Shown: piece after piece, positions 18,138 to 27,669 of the stretch
Layout: each line of letters starts with the position of its first letter
Position numbering within the stretch: the first letter of the stretch is position 1
DNA from: Acidobacteriota bacterium
GTDB lineage: Bacteria > Acidobacteriota > Terriglobia > Acidiferrales > UBA7541
Reading direction: 5' to 3'
Length of the DNA: 38,280 nucleotides
NCBI GenBank assembly: GCA_021818865.1
Contig: JAKASX010000026.1
Location: 1-38,280, forward strand
Made by a program: the position numbers and the translations under genes
The notes under the pieces: generated by a model
Told to the model about the DNA's origin: nothing
The model's input: the letters and a program-made list of their open reading frames with translations, nothing else
Database searches by the model: none

Positions 18138-19363
18138 TGCCAGTCAAGGCACATGACAATCCCCAGGTGCTACCCGAGTCACCAAAGGTCGTACGGGATA
18201 TTGGCAAGTGGCTTCTTTTTGAACGCGACGGGAGGAACCTCTACGCCGTCGGAAGTATTAGCGTCGACAGGTATCTAATGGTCCCAGAGGACATGCTCGA
18301 CCCGACGATGCTGGTTATCAGGTATTTGGATGGATCGCATGATCTTCCCTGGATTCGGAAGCAGGTTTTCCAGGAACAGGGGAAAACTGTCGACGTTGAG
18401 GCGCTTTGCCATAAACTTCTGAACTCCGGTCTAATCCCAACTGCCGAGCCCTTGAACCAGCAACCCTACAGTGAATTCCTGAGGCACTCGTTTCGGTTGC
18501 TGACTTTTCAGGTCGGGTCAATGTTCTCGTACATTCGGCCCCTGCAAGTGCTCGTATCTCCTTATGGGGTCATCAGTGGCGCTGCACTCCTGCTGGCCGC
18601 TGCTGGCGCGCTTCCTACGTGGCTCAGGGCCGCTTCCTGGGGCGGAGGTGGCGCACCCAGCGTACTCGAATACCTGTTCCTATGGACGGGTGTGTTAATA
18701 ATAGCGCTTATTCATGAATCCTTCCATGGTCTTGCCAGCCTACGCTACGGTTTGGTTCCCAAAAGTATCACGTTCGCACTGTATTTGGGATTCATTCCGT
18801 ATGTATACATAAAAATACCTGGAATCTACACCGTCGCGCCAGGACTCAGAGTGCGGATTTGGCTCGCCGGTATGTACGCCAACATCTTAATCGGAGCGAT
18901 GCTTATAGTAATTTATCCGTACATTGCCGCTCACCATGTGGTCGCTGACATGTCCATGCAACTGGCGATGGCTAACGCGGGAATATTAGTGTTCAATCTT
19001 TCTCCTTTTATGGCGACCGATATGTATTTTGTTCTTTCCACATTGTCTAAAACTCCCAATAGTCGGACTAGGAGCTACGAGCAGTTGAAAAAGTGGATCA
19101 GGGGGGAACGGAGAAGCGGGGGACCGTGGGTAACCACGTATCTTCTTCTCGCTCTCGCAACGGTCGTCTACTGCACCTACCGTTTCCTCGCTTGGATTTA
19201 CGAACTGGTGTTGTTTTCGCACAGGACGCATGATTTAGCAGCCATTGTCCAGCATTCCATGGTTCTCTTGGCGATCATCCTTCTGCTTGCAGTCAGGCTA
19301 CTATGGGAGTACATTCAACGCAGATCAAACGAGGGTATCGAGAAGAGGAAGCTTTCTTTGTGA
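18137..19363 (+). CDS. PqqD-like domain fused to M50 membrane metalloprotease
   Basis: A 408-aa protein. Residues about 15-105 look like a PqqD/RRE-type winged helix (VIRYLDGSHDLPWIRKQV then ALCHKLLNSGLI), the fold that grips RiPP leader peptides. A multi-span membrane part follows with the zinc motif HESFH (193-197) in IIALIHESFHGLASLRYG and a second site-2-protease motif NLSPFMATD (N287, P290, D295). M50 enzymes cut within or near the membrane; YydH of the epipeptide locus is a comparable partner. The likely role is removal of the leader or maturation coupled to export. The ATG at 18137 is preferred over 18134 because AAGGAG sits 5 nt upstream rather than 2. Confidence 0.85.
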   Translation: MPVKAHDNPQVLPESPKVVRDIGKWLLFERDGRNLYAVGSISVDRYLMVPEDMLDPTMLVIRYLDGSHDLPWIRKQVFQEQGKTVDVEALCHKLLNSGLIPTAEPLNQQPYSEFLRHSFRLLTFQVGSMFSYIRPLQVLVSPYGVISGAALLLAAAGALPTWLRAASWGGGGAPSVLEYLFLWTGVLIIALIHESFHGLASLRYGLVPKSITFALYLGFIPYVYIKIPGIYTVAPGLRVRIWLAGMYANILIGAMLIVIYPYIAAHHVVADMSMQLAMANAGILVFNLSPFMATDMYFVLSTLSKTPNSRTRSYEQLKKWIRGERRSGGPWVTTYLLLALATVVYCTYRFLAWIYELVLFSHRTHDLAAIVQHSMVLLAIILLLAVRLLWEYIQRRSNEGIEKRKLSL

Positions 19364-19474
19364 TTTTGACTCTAGTTGTGGCTTGGTGCGCAGGACCCAG
19401 ATGGGAAAAGGGGTCACGAGGACAGGGCGGAGGCCATTAACTGCTCTTCTATGCGGTCGTCAGGAGGTATGAGT

Positions 19475-21922
19475 ATGGAAGGTCTTTGGGAAGACATACG
19501 CTACGGATTGCGCATGTTGGTAAAAAACCCTCGTGTAACAGTTGTCGCTATTTTCGCGTTAGCCCTGAGCATCGGTGCCAACACGGCGGTGTTCTCCGTA
19601 ATCAAGGCAGTACTGCTTGATCCGCTGCCATACGAGGACGCAGCACGTCTCGTTGCCGTCTATTCGCAGTCTAGGGATTTGCGAACTGGTTCCATTTCTT
19701 ATCTGAATTTCCTCGACTGGGAGCGAGACAATCGCACCTTCTCTTCGATGGCAGCATTCAGGGAGGCCAATTTCATCCTCACAGGAATGGGGGAGGCCCA
19801 GCGCGTGGAGGGGGAGATGGTTTCCGCAGGTTTTTTCCCGCTGCTCGGTGTGAAGCCGGTAATCGGTCGGGGGTTCACCGCCCAGGAGGACCGTGAGGGT
19901 GGAACGCCGGTTGCGCTGATCAGTGAAGGCTTGTGGAAACGCGAATTTGCCTCCTCGCCCCGCGTAGTGGGGAAAACGCTCACGCTCAATGGCACGGTGT
20001 ACACGATCGTCGGTGTAATTCCCGGGGATTTCCACTACGAAAGTGGCAATTTTCAGAGGAGCGATATCTATGTTCCCATCGGCCAGTGGGGTAACCCAAC
20101 ATTTCGCAATCGCGGTGCTGCCATGGGCACTGACGCCGTCGGGCGTTTGAGGCCGGGCGTCTCGCTGGCGCAAGCGAGGGAAGATATGACTCTCGTTGCG
20201 AGCCACCTAGCGCTGGAATATCCTGACACGGACAAGGACATCGGCGCCGCGCTCATTCCGCTCAAGCAGGATATCGTCGGCAAGGTCCGCCCGCTTCTTT
20301 TGGTGGTGTTTGCGGTGGTGGTTTTCTTTTTAATGATTGCATGCTCGAATGTCGCAACGCTACAACTCGCGCGTGCGGACGCGCGGTCACACGAATTTGC
20401 GATAAGGGCGGCACTTGGTGCCACCAGCGGGCGTGTGATTCGGCAATTGCTGACCGAAAGCCTGTTACTCGGCTTTTCTGGTGGGGCGTTGGGCCTAGTT
20501 CTCGCAGTGTTGGGGACCGGGCCGGCGCTGAGATTACTTCCCGAGACACTGCCGCAATCCTCCGCAGCACACCTCGACGGCGGCGTCCTAGTTTTCACCC
20601 TTGCCATTTCGCTATTTGCGGGAATCCTTTTTGGCATGGTACCAGCGCTTAAAAGTTCCCGTCCTGACGTCCACGAAGAGCTTAAGGAAGGTTTGCGGGG
20701 CGGGAGCAGCAAACGGCATTCCGTGCAGAAACTTCTCGTCGCCGTCGAGTTAGCGCTAGCGGTTGCACTTCTGATCGGAGCGGGGCTGATGATTCGCAGC
20801 CTAAGAATGCTCTGGAAGGTCAATCCCGGGTTCGATCCGCACCACGTTTTGATCTTTAGCCTGTCGTCTTCGAGGCCCCTGGGGGCGGCCCCTGGGGAAG
20901 TTCAAGCCGCCATGGACCAGATTCGCCAGCAATTGGAAGTCGTTCCAGGCGTCCGTGCTGCGTCCCTAACGTTAGGCTCAGTACCCATGGTCGGGGATTT
21001 GGATATGCCTTTTTGGATCGCAGGACAGCCGAAGTCCCTGCCCGGCTCGCAAATGAATATGGCGCTGTTATACGCAGTCCAACCGGGCTACTTGAAGGTG
21101 ATGAAGATTCCAATTGTACACGGGCGCTTCTTCACTTCAGAAGACAATGCATACTCAGTACCTGTTGTTGTCATCGACACGCGGTTCGCTCGTCTCTATT
21201 TCGGCAACCATAACCCAGTTGGCCAACGGGTGAAACTTGGTATCGGTACCTCAGCCGAGGTCATTGGCATCGTGGGCCACGTAAGACAGTGGGGCCTCAA
21301 TGCCGGAGGCCTATCGCGTATCCAGGGGCAGATTTATCTGCCGGTTTCACAAATCCCCGATAGGTTCATGTCTCTCATGGCCCGCAGACTTACAGTTGCG
21401 CTGCGCTCCAGTCTTTTGTCTTCTGGTCAAGTCTCAGCGATTCGACAGACGATTCAGCGATTCGGAACGGGCTTGATAATGTACCGTGTTGAGACAATGG
21501 ATGGCATCATTTCCAATTCGCTTGCGGCGCAGCGTTTTTTGAGGATTCTCTTGAGCGTTTTTGCCGGCTTTGCAGTCTTGCTCTCTTGCGTCGGTATTTA
21601 CAGCGTGGTTTCGTATCTCACCAGGCAACGCATGCACGAGATGGGGATCCGGATAGCGCTGGGTGCGCAGCGGGGGGATATTCTACGACTGGTCCTGGGG
21701 CAAGGAATAAGGCTCACGCTCGTTGGCGTGGCGACCGGCATCGCTGTGGGGCTTGGGCTGACGCGTTTCCTGGGGAGCCAACTTTTTGGCGTTACGGCCA
21801 CGGACCCGCTGACGTTTGCTGGCGTCGCAATTCTCCTGACGCTGGTTGCCCTGGCGGCGTGCTACATCCCGGCGCGTCGCGCGATGCGCGTCGATCCCGT
21901 GACGGCATTGAAGTACGAGTAG
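19475..21922 (+). CDS. ADOP-type ABC permease (island copy)
   Basis: An 815-aa full-length ADOP permease: the start MEGLWEDIRYGLRMLVKNP, MacB-type periplasmic domain 1, FtsX block 1 (LMIACSNVATLQLARADARS), domain 2, and FtsX block 2 ending ACYIPARRAMRVDPVTALKYE. The ATG at 19475 is chosen because AGGAGG is 7 nt upstream; the ATG at 19469 is too close. It lies about 110 nt after the M50 gene on the same strand. No ATPase is encoded on the island, so it must borrow a host ATPase or act without one. The probable role is export of, or immunity to, the modified peptide (inference from position only). Confidence 0.93.
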   Translation: MEGLWEDIRYGLRMLVKNPRVTVVAIFALALSIGANTAVFSVIKAVLLDPLPYEDAARLVAVYSQSRDLRTGSISYLNFLDWERDNRTFSSMAAFREANFILTGMGEAQRVEGEMVSAGFFPLLGVKPVIGRGFTAQEDREGGTPVALISEGLWKREFASSPRVVGKTLTLNGTVYTIVGVIPGDFHYESGNFQRSDIYVPIGQWGNPTFRNRGAAMGTDAVGRLRPGVSLAQAREDMTLVASHLALEYPDTDKDIGAALIPLKQDIVGKVRPLLLVVFAVVVFFLMIACSNVATLQLARADARSHEFAIRAALGATSGRVIRQLLTESLLLGFSGGALGLVLAVLGTGPALRLLPETLPQSSAAHLDGGVLVFTLAISLFAGILFGMVPALKSSRPDVHEELKEGLRGGSSKRHSVQKLLVAVELALAVALLIGAGLMIRSLRMLWKVNPGFDPHHVLIFSLSSSRPLGAAPGEVQAAMDQIRQQLEVVPGVRAASLTLGSVPMVGDLDMPFWIAGQPKSLPGSQMNMALLYAVQPGYLKVMKIPIVHGRFFTSEDNAYSVPVVVIDTRFARLYFGNHNPVGQRVKLGIGTSAEVIGIVGHVRQWGLNAGGLSRIQGQIYLPVSQIPDRFMSLMARRLTVALRSSLLSSGQVSAIRQTIQRFGTGLIMYRVETMDGIISNSLAAQRFLRILLSVFAGFAVLLSCVGIYSVVSYLTRQRMHEMGIRIALGAQRGDILRLVLGQGIRLTLVGVATGIAVGLGLTRFLGSQLFGVTATDPLTFAGVAILLTLVALAACYIPARRAMRVDPVTALKYE

Positions 21923-22203
21923 CGGAGGCGTGTGCTTTTCCGTTGGAGGTCGGCGGGGTGAGTCATTATACGCTGCTTTCTCCGTCGGCTATTGAGCCGA
22001 AGGAGAACGTACGCTACTCTTGGCACGTTTGAACCCCGGGCCCGTTCTCGAATGATACGCCCACCGGAGCTTGGTCGGGCAGACGTCGTCGGGTTGCTAG
22101 GGAACATTAAGGGAACAAAACCCGCCAAAAACGGCCTCATTTTGGTCCTACGATATTTTGTAAGGGCAAGACGGGCCACAGTTTACAGATTTGATCCATT
22201 TAA
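21923..22203. other. Island right-end spacer
   Basis: No gene is seen. An imperfect inverted repeat (21980-21990 with 21995-22005, one mismatch, loop ATTG) may end the ADOP transcript, but no T tract follows. The region runs up to attR. Confidence 0.4.
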
Positions 22204-22248
22204 CTCATAACCCGGAGGTCGCTGGTTCAAATCCAGCCCCCGCAACCA
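22204..22248 (+). repeat. attR: 45-bp direct repeat of the tRNA-fMet 3' part
   Basis: Identical to 10392-10436. The upstream sequence has no 5' half of a tRNA, so this is a remnant left by site-specific integration and not a functional tRNA. Confidence 0.95.
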
Positions 22249-22640
22249 TCCCGCCCGTGTTCAGCCTTGAAACTTCGATGACCGCTTTTGCAGCGATCCC
22301 GAACTCGCGGCACAGCTCGACTATTGGCTCGTCAGCTAGCCGAGAACTGCAGCCCTCCGACCCTCACCGAAGCCCCCTCCCACGGCATCACTCCCCTGAA
22401 AGGAAAAAAGCTGTAACTCTCGTGTCCGGTACGTTCTGTCACCTATGTGTCCCGCCGCCCGCCGCGGACCCCGGGGTCCCGGCCGCCTCACATCCCCGGG
22501 TCAACGAAAAACCCTCCCCATCAAGTTGTAGTTAACGACCAGCTAAACGGTGTAAAGTGTCACGGGCCAAGGCGAGTGGGCAGGGAGGCAAGCCCCCGCT
22601 CCCTTGTGCGCGCGATCGAGATGCCGAAAGGAGACATCGG
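22249..22640. other. Intergenic region ahead of aquaporin gene
   Basis: No gene is supported. This is the original downstream flank of tRNA-fMet. A weak TTGTAG/TGTAAA pair near 22525-22555 might be a promoter, but its 19-nt spacing is poor and it is not called. Confidence 0.5.
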
Positions 22641-23336
22641 ATGCCACTGTCCAAAAAGCTCGCAGCCGAGTTCTTTGGCACGTTCGTTCTGGTTTTCGGA
22701 GGGTGCGGCGCGGCAGTCGTTTCCGCGGCGTATCCGCAGCTCGGAATCGGTTTCGTCGGAGTCGCACTTGCTTTCGGCCTCACCGTTCTCACGATGGTTT
22801 ACGCTGTTGGCCACATCTCCGGCGGCCATTTCAATCCTGCGGTATCGGTCGGTCTGGCGTGTGGCAAACGATTCCCATTCAAGGAGCTGATTCCGTACAT
22901 CGTCGTCCAAGTGCTGGGCGCGATTCTGGCGAGCACAGTCCTCTATTTGATCGCCAGCGGCAAAGCCAGCTTTTCGCTGAGCAATGGCTTCGCATCCAAT
23001 GGCTACGGCGCGCATTCGCCGGGCGGTTACTCGCTCATGGCCTGCTTCATCGCCGAAGTCGTTCTCACCTTCATCTTTGTGCTCGTCATTCACGGCGCAA
23101 CCGACAAGCGCGCGCCGGCGGGATTCGCGGGCATCGCCATCGGCCTAGCTTTGACGCTCTGCCACTTGGTTGGCATTCCAATCACCAACACTTCCGTGAA
23201 TCCGGCTCGCAGCACCGGCCCTGCACTCTTCGTTGGCGGCTGGGCCATCCAGCAACTCTGGCTGTTTTGGGTGGCGCCCATCATCGGCGGCGCTATCGCC
23301 GGCTTGCTCTATCTGGGCCTTTTCGAGCAACGCTGA
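22641..23336 (+). CDS. aqpZ: Aquaporin Z-like water channel
   Basis: A 231-aa MIP-family channel with six helices. Both NPA boxes are present: HFNPAV (65-67) and SVNPAR (187-189) with the selectivity-filter Arg190. The [20 protein letters not shown] tail and the His in the filter region (CHLVGIP) fit water-selective AqpZ better than glycerol facilitators. AAAGGAG lies 7 nt ahead of the ATG. It sits in the inner membrane for osmotic water flow. The gene is a single transcription unit right after the island end, on the host side. Confidence 0.95.
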   Translation: MPLSKKLAAEFFGTFVLVFGGCGAAVVSAAYPQLGIGFVGVALAFGLTVLTMVYAVGHISGGHFNPAVSVGLACGKRFPFKELIPYIVVQVLGAILASTVLYLIASGKASFSLSNGFASNGYGAHSPGGYSLMACFIAEVVLTFIFVLVIHGATDKRAPAGFAGIAIGLALTLCHLVGIPITNTSVNPARSTGPALFVGGWAIQQLWLFWVAPIIGGAIAGLLYLGLFEQR

Positions 23337-23551
23337 GCCTTACGCAATCTCATTTTAAAATTCGCGCCGGCCGCCGCGCTCCCGGCGGACCGTAGCTGAG
23401 CATTTGCCCTGCTGCCCCCCGTGTCGCAATATCATTCCAGCGTGACCGGCAGACACACCGTTGCGTTTACGACACGCCGTCTTTGCCTCGAAGCGCAAAG
23501 ATACGCCGGATTTCCGCGTCTCCGGGCTCGCCACGCAAATTGCACCGATCC

Positions 23552-24541
23552 ATGACCGTGAACCGATTCCTTCGCCGCCCAGCCACCTATCGCGAGTCCC
23601 CTCCTGCCATCCTTCTCGTCGTTTTAATCCTCGCATCGGCCGTTGCGGCAAATCACCTGGCTCGCGAATGGCGTCGCGCACCAATCGTGCCCGAATCGCC
23701 GGCCCACGCGCTCCCGATGCATCTGCCTCGCGTGATGTTCTGGGCGTGGGAACGTCCCGAGGACCTGCGTTTCCTCAATCCGCGTCAGGCAGGGGTGGCT
23801 TTTCTGGCAGGCACAATCGAAATCCAATCGCCCAATCCGAGCGACCCGCCAGGCAACTCGCTTGACGTAGTGCTTGAGCCGCGCCTTCAACCCTTAGAGG
23901 TCCCGCCGCACACGCCGCTCATGGCCGTCGTCCGTATTGAAACGCCACACGACCTCTGGCACCATCCTCCGGGCTGGCGGAGCAACGACGCGACGGCCAC
24001 GCCAACCTCCCTTTACTCGAAAGCCCAGCGCAATCGCGTCGTCGAAATGATTCTCTCGCTCGCCGCACTTCGCGGCGTTCGCGCCTTGCAGCTGGATTAC
24101 GACGCGACCCGTAGCGAGCAGCCCTTCTACCGCCAACTTCTCGAAACGCTTCGCCGCCGTTTGCCGCGCAGCATGCCGCTCTCGATGACCGCTCTCGCTT
24201 CCTGGTGCATCGGCGATCCGTGGCTCGATTCATTGCCGCCCGGCACTGTCGCCGAAGCCGTTCCCATGCTCTTCCGCATGGGACCCGATGCGCCGGCCGT
24301 CGCCTCCTTCATGCAATCTGGTCGCGCCTTTCGCGCCCGCGTCTGCCGCGCGAGCCTGGGCGTTTCAACCGACGAAGCGTTCTCACAAGAATTGCTCGAT
24401 CGCGGCCTTTCGCGCCCAGCCGGGCAGGGAAGTCCGCGCCGAATTTACGTTTTCTCAAATCGCGCGTGGACCCGTGCGCAAGTCGCCAAAATCCTTGCGG
24501 AGGTGCACCGATGGGACGCCTTGGCTGGAAAATCGCGATAG
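23552..24541 (+). CDS. DUF3142 domain protein with N-terminal membrane anchor
   Basis: A 329-aa protein. One hydrophobic helix near the N-terminus (ILLVVLILASAVAANHLA) is followed by MFWAWERPEDLRFLNPRQAG, the recognisable DUF3142 opening, and LQLDYDATRSEQPFYRQLL, which looks like a TIM-barrel glycosidase-like segment with acidic residues. Function not established. The next gene starts 31 nt before this one stops, in another frame, so the two are an operon and may share an envelope role. Confidence 0.8.
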   Translation: MTVNRFLRRPATYRESPPAILLVVLILASAVAANHLAREWRRAPIVPESPAHALPMHLPRVMFWAWERPEDLRFLNPRQAGVAFLAGTIEIQSPNPSDPPGNSLDVVLEPRLQPLEVPPHTPLMAVVRIETPHDLWHHPPGWRSNDATATPTSLYSKAQRNRVVEMILSLAALRGVRALQLDYDATRSEQPFYRQLLETLRRRLPRSMPLSMTALASWCIGDPWLDSLPPGTVAEAVPMLFRMGPDAPAVASFMQSGRAFRARVCRASLGVSTDEAFSQELLDRGLSRPAGQGSPRRIYVFSNRAWTRAQVAKILAEVHRWDALAGKSR

Positions 24542-26940
24542 CCGCGCTCGTTGTGGCAGCCACGTTTCTCCCGCAGTTCGTCGTCCAGGCTTGCGGTCCC
24601 GATCTTTCTCCGCCGGCGTTCACGCACGTAAGTTATCCCGACGTTCCTCTCGAAGCTTACGCGCAAGGTAAGCTCGATCTCCTCCAGCCCGGTCTCCGTC
24701 GCGTCTATCTGTTCGTCGCCTATCGCAATTTGATCGGTAAGCCGCTCGACCGGACGGAATCCGCCGCCGTGCGTCAAATACTCAACGGCAACAGCTATTG
24801 GTACATCCAGCAAGGAGCCGACCAGGAACCACCCCAACCCGCCGCAACGCCGTTGAATTGGATAGACCGCTGGAAAACGGCACGCAAACAAGTCGCCGGC
24901 GTTTCTGCCCAGGCGAGACTTGACGATTACAATCCTGCCGGGATTTTTCGTTACGACCAAGGGCAAGGTTACTACTTCAGCTATCTCAACTGTCCCTCCG
25001 GCGCATTCCAGAATGCTGTGGAAATTCTCGATCGCCGCATCGCGCGGTTTGGAGCGCAAAGTCCCTACGTGAAGAAGTGGCTCTCGGCGCAAGACGATGT
25101 TTTCACAAATTGTTCCGGCGGCCTCGCCTATCCGCCCACTCCGCCGGTCATGGCGATCCCCACTCCCGCCTCGTCGAGCGATCCTTTGCTGATTCGCCAG
25201 GATCGCGCCTATCAAATTGCCGCGGCGCATTTCTACGCCGGCAATTTCACCGCTGCGCAATCGGAATTCGCCGCCATCGCAAAGGATTCCGCTTCGCCCT
25301 ATCACAAACTCGCGCCCTACCTCGTCGCCCGTTGTCTGGTTCGCGAGGGAACGTTGACGCCGGGAGAGAACGCCATCAATCGTCCGCCGCTCGAAGCAGC
25401 GGAACGCCAGCTCGAAAAGATCCTCAGCGATCCCAATCTCGCCGAATATCACCACTCCGCGCGCGGCCTGCTCGATTTTGTCCGCATTCGCCTCCATCCC
25501 GTCCAGCGCGAAAAATTGCTGGAAGTCGCTCTCGATGGCGCGAAGCCCAATCCCCAATTTCATCAGAATCTGGTGGATTATCTCTGGCTTTTCCACCACG
25601 CGCCCGCTGCCCATACCCAACCAAACCCTCCGAACACCGGGGGAACGGCGAATCCCGTTCCAGCCGCCGTTCCCGGCCGAATGCCCGGTGGAATGCCCAG
25701 TGGAATGACGGACTGGATCGATACGTTTGCCCATCCGGGCTCGGCGTCTTTCGCACATGCGCTCGCGCTCTGGCAACAAACGCGCAGCCTTCCCTGGCTC
25801 GTAGCCGCAATTTCCCAGGCGCACGCAAGCGATTCATCCGCTGCGCAGTTCGTCGCCGCGGCGCAAGCCGTTTCACCAAATTTTCCGGCCTACGTTACCG
25901 TCACATTTCATCGCTTGCGCCTTCTTGCGGAAATGGGCCACGCGGAGCAAGCCCGCCGCGGACTCGATCGCATGCTCGCCACGCGGTCCATCAGCCTCAG
26001 CCAGGGCGCACGAAACGAATTCCTGGCCCTCCGCATGACGCTCAGCCGCAATTTGGCCGAATGGTTGCGCTATGCCCCGCGCCGCCCCGTGGACATGGGA
26101 GGCTACGGCTATGCCACCCCGGCGAAAATGGCGCAGTCGAGCAATCAGAAGTTTTTCGACGCCGATTCTGCCGTCTCACTCACCGAAAGATTCCCCCTGG
26201 CTGTACTCGGCGAGGCCGCGCGCTCCGCTGTTTTACCGGCCAATCTGCGCCGCCAAATCGCGATTGCCCTGTGGACGCGCGCCGTTCTTTTGGGCAACAC
26301 CCGGATTGCCCTGCGCGTGGTGCCTTTGCTCGCCTCTCTGGCGCCGCGACTGAAGCCCTCGCTCGCGTCTTACGCCGCGGCAAAATCAGCACCCGAAAGG
26401 AACTTCGCGGCAGTGCTGCTGTTGCTGCGTTTTCCCGGAATGCGGCCTTATGTAAGCGCTGGCGTAGATCGCTGGTCCATTGTCAAAGGCCCGGAATCGC
26501 TCGCGCACATTGACGAATTTCGCGACAACTGGTGGTGCCGGCTAGGCGCTTCGCAAAACGCCAGCGCAAATTGGGGCCAATTCAATTACTACACGATGGA
26601 CGAATCGCTCTCGTCTCCGCTCGCGGAAATTTACCCAAGCGGCGCTGTCCCCGCTCCCGGTTTTCTCACCGGGAGACAGCGCGCCGTCGGTCAAAACGAA
26701 TGGGCCGCGCTCGGCCGGATTCCCACCGCGCCGAATTGGCTGGGAAAACAGGCGCTCGATTGGGCCGTCGCCCACCCCAGCGATCCGCGCGTGCCCAAAG
26801 CACTGCATTTCGTCGTCCGCGCCACTCGCTACGGCTGCACGGACCCGCAGACGAGCAGCTATTCGAAGCGCGCCTTCCTGCTGTTGCATCACCGTTATCC
26901 CGGAAATTCCTGGACGATCAAAACGCCCTATTGGTTCTGA
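24511..26940 (+). CDS. Large exported protein of unknown function
   Basis: An 809-aa protein with a signal peptide (WKIAIAALVVAATFLPQFVV) and a possible lipobox ending VQAC, so it may be a lipoprotein. The mature part has helical, TPR-like stretches (AAAHFYAGNFTAAQSEFAAI; YHKLAPYLVARCLV), a Pro/Gly/Met-rich linker (about residues 370-400) and a C-terminal stretch ending in an Arg/Tyr/Cys segment (RATRYGCTDPQTSSYSKRAF). It overlaps the DUF3142 gene. A periplasmic scaffold or glycan-related partner is possible; no enzyme motif is recognised. Confidence 0.75.
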   Translation: MGRLGWKIAIAALVVAATFLPQFVVQACGPDLSPPAFTHVSYPDVPLEAYAQGKLDLLQPGLRRVYLFVAYRNLIGKPLDRTESAAVRQILNGNSYWYIQQGADQEPPQPAATPLNWIDRWKTARKQVAGVSAQARLDDYNPAGIFRYDQGQGYYFSYLNCPSGAFQNAVEILDRRIARFGAQSPYVKKWLSAQDDVFTNCSGGLAYPPTPPVMAIPTPASSSDPLLIRQDRAYQIAAAHFYAGNFTAAQSEFAAIAKDSASPYHKLAPYLVARCLVREGTLTPGENAINRPPLEAAERQLEKILSDPNLAEYHHSARGLLDFVRIRLHPVQREKLLEVALDGAKPNPQFHQNLVDYLWLFHHAPAAHTQPNPPNTGGTANPVPAAVPGRMPGGMPSGMTDWIDTFAHPGSASFAHALALWQQTRSLPWLVAAISQAHASDSSAAQFVAAAQAVSPNFPAYVTVTFHRLRLLAEMGHAEQARRGLDRMLATRSISLSQGARNEFLALRMTLSRNLAEWLRYAPRRPVDMGGYGYATPAKMAQSSNQKFFDADSAVSLTERFPLAVLGEAARSAVLPANLRRQIAIALWTRAVLLGNTRIALRVVPLLASLAPRLKPSLASYAAAKSAPERNFAAVLLLLRFPGMRPYVSAGVDRWSIVKGPESLAHIDEFRDNWWCRLGASQNASANWGQFNYYTMDESLSSPLAEIYPSGAVPAPGFLTGRQRAVGQNEWAALGRIPTAPNWLGKQALDWAVAHPSDPRVPKALHFVVRATRYGCTDPQTSSYSKRAFLLLHHRYPGNSWTIKTPYWF

Positions 26941-27132
26941 GGGAACGCCAGAACCTCTCCGCCAAATTCCCGGAAAAGAGACGTAGCTGCTTATTTGTCA
27001 ACAGGTTAATAGTGGAAAGTGGTGCTAGAACCGTTTAACCAAAAGGCAGAAACAACTCTGAAAATAGGCGCTCTTTGCCGCCCCTTCCAAACTCCCTGTC
27101 CGAGGAATTCCTTCCGTAGGTTTTTCCTGAAG

Positions 27133-27621
27133 TCAGACTCGCCGAGGCATCACGATTTCGAGCGTCGTTTCGGCCAGTGTGGCCGTTGCTCCTTCCGGCC
27201 GCACTTCCACTGGCAAATCGAGCGCCTGAAAAACTGTCCGCAATTGCTTTTCGGTCCGCGTCCCGTGCGGATCGTGATAGGTCATTTCCACTTCGCGTTC
27301 CCCGCTGATAATCAGCCGGTGCGCACCCACGCCCACCACGAGTTCGTCGGCGGCCCAATTCCGCGCCAACTCCGAGAAGACGAACAAACGGTCCTGCGTC
27401 TGCGCCACGCGATGTGGCAGCCGATGCAGCAGTTGCGATTCGGCCTGGAACCAATCATCGACGTCGCGTCCGTGCTGGCACCCGCGGCTTTCGAAAATTT
27501 CGTAGGCGCGGCGCGCAATCTCCTCGTGCACCTGGCGTTCGCGCTCGGCTAGCGATCGCGCGGGAACCACCAGCACCGGCACGGATGGTTGGGAAGTTTC
27601 GGTCTTTATCGCATCGGCCAT
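27133..27621 (-). CDS. DUF2934 domain protein
   Basis: A 162-aa protein. Residues about 30-65 hold the DUF2934 pattern (EEIARRAYEIFESRG then DVDDWFQAESQLL), abundant in Acidobacteriota and of unknown function. The C-terminal half (LVVGVGAHRLIISGEREVEM) resembles the beta-rich Hsp20/alpha-crystallin-like modules sometimes found with DUF2934. GGAGAG precedes the ATG. It lies 48 nt downstream of the cytochrome gene, probably co-transcribed. Confidence 0.8.
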   Translation of the reverse strand: MADAIKTETSQPSVPVLVVPARSLAERERQVHEEIARRAYEIFESRGCQHGRDVDDWFQAESQLLHRLPHRVAQTQDRLFVFSELARNWAADELVVGVGAHRLIISGEREVEMTYHDPHGTRTEKQLRTVFQALDLPVEVRPEGATATLAETTLEIVMPRRV

Positions 27622-27669
27622 GGTTTCTTCTCTCCAGCTTTGCGGCGGACGCCAGCGCCGGACCGGCTC

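Noticed and set aside
22204-22248. Second tRNA-fMet gene
   Set aside because: Only the 3' part is present; there is no D-arm or 5' acceptor strand, so it is attR.
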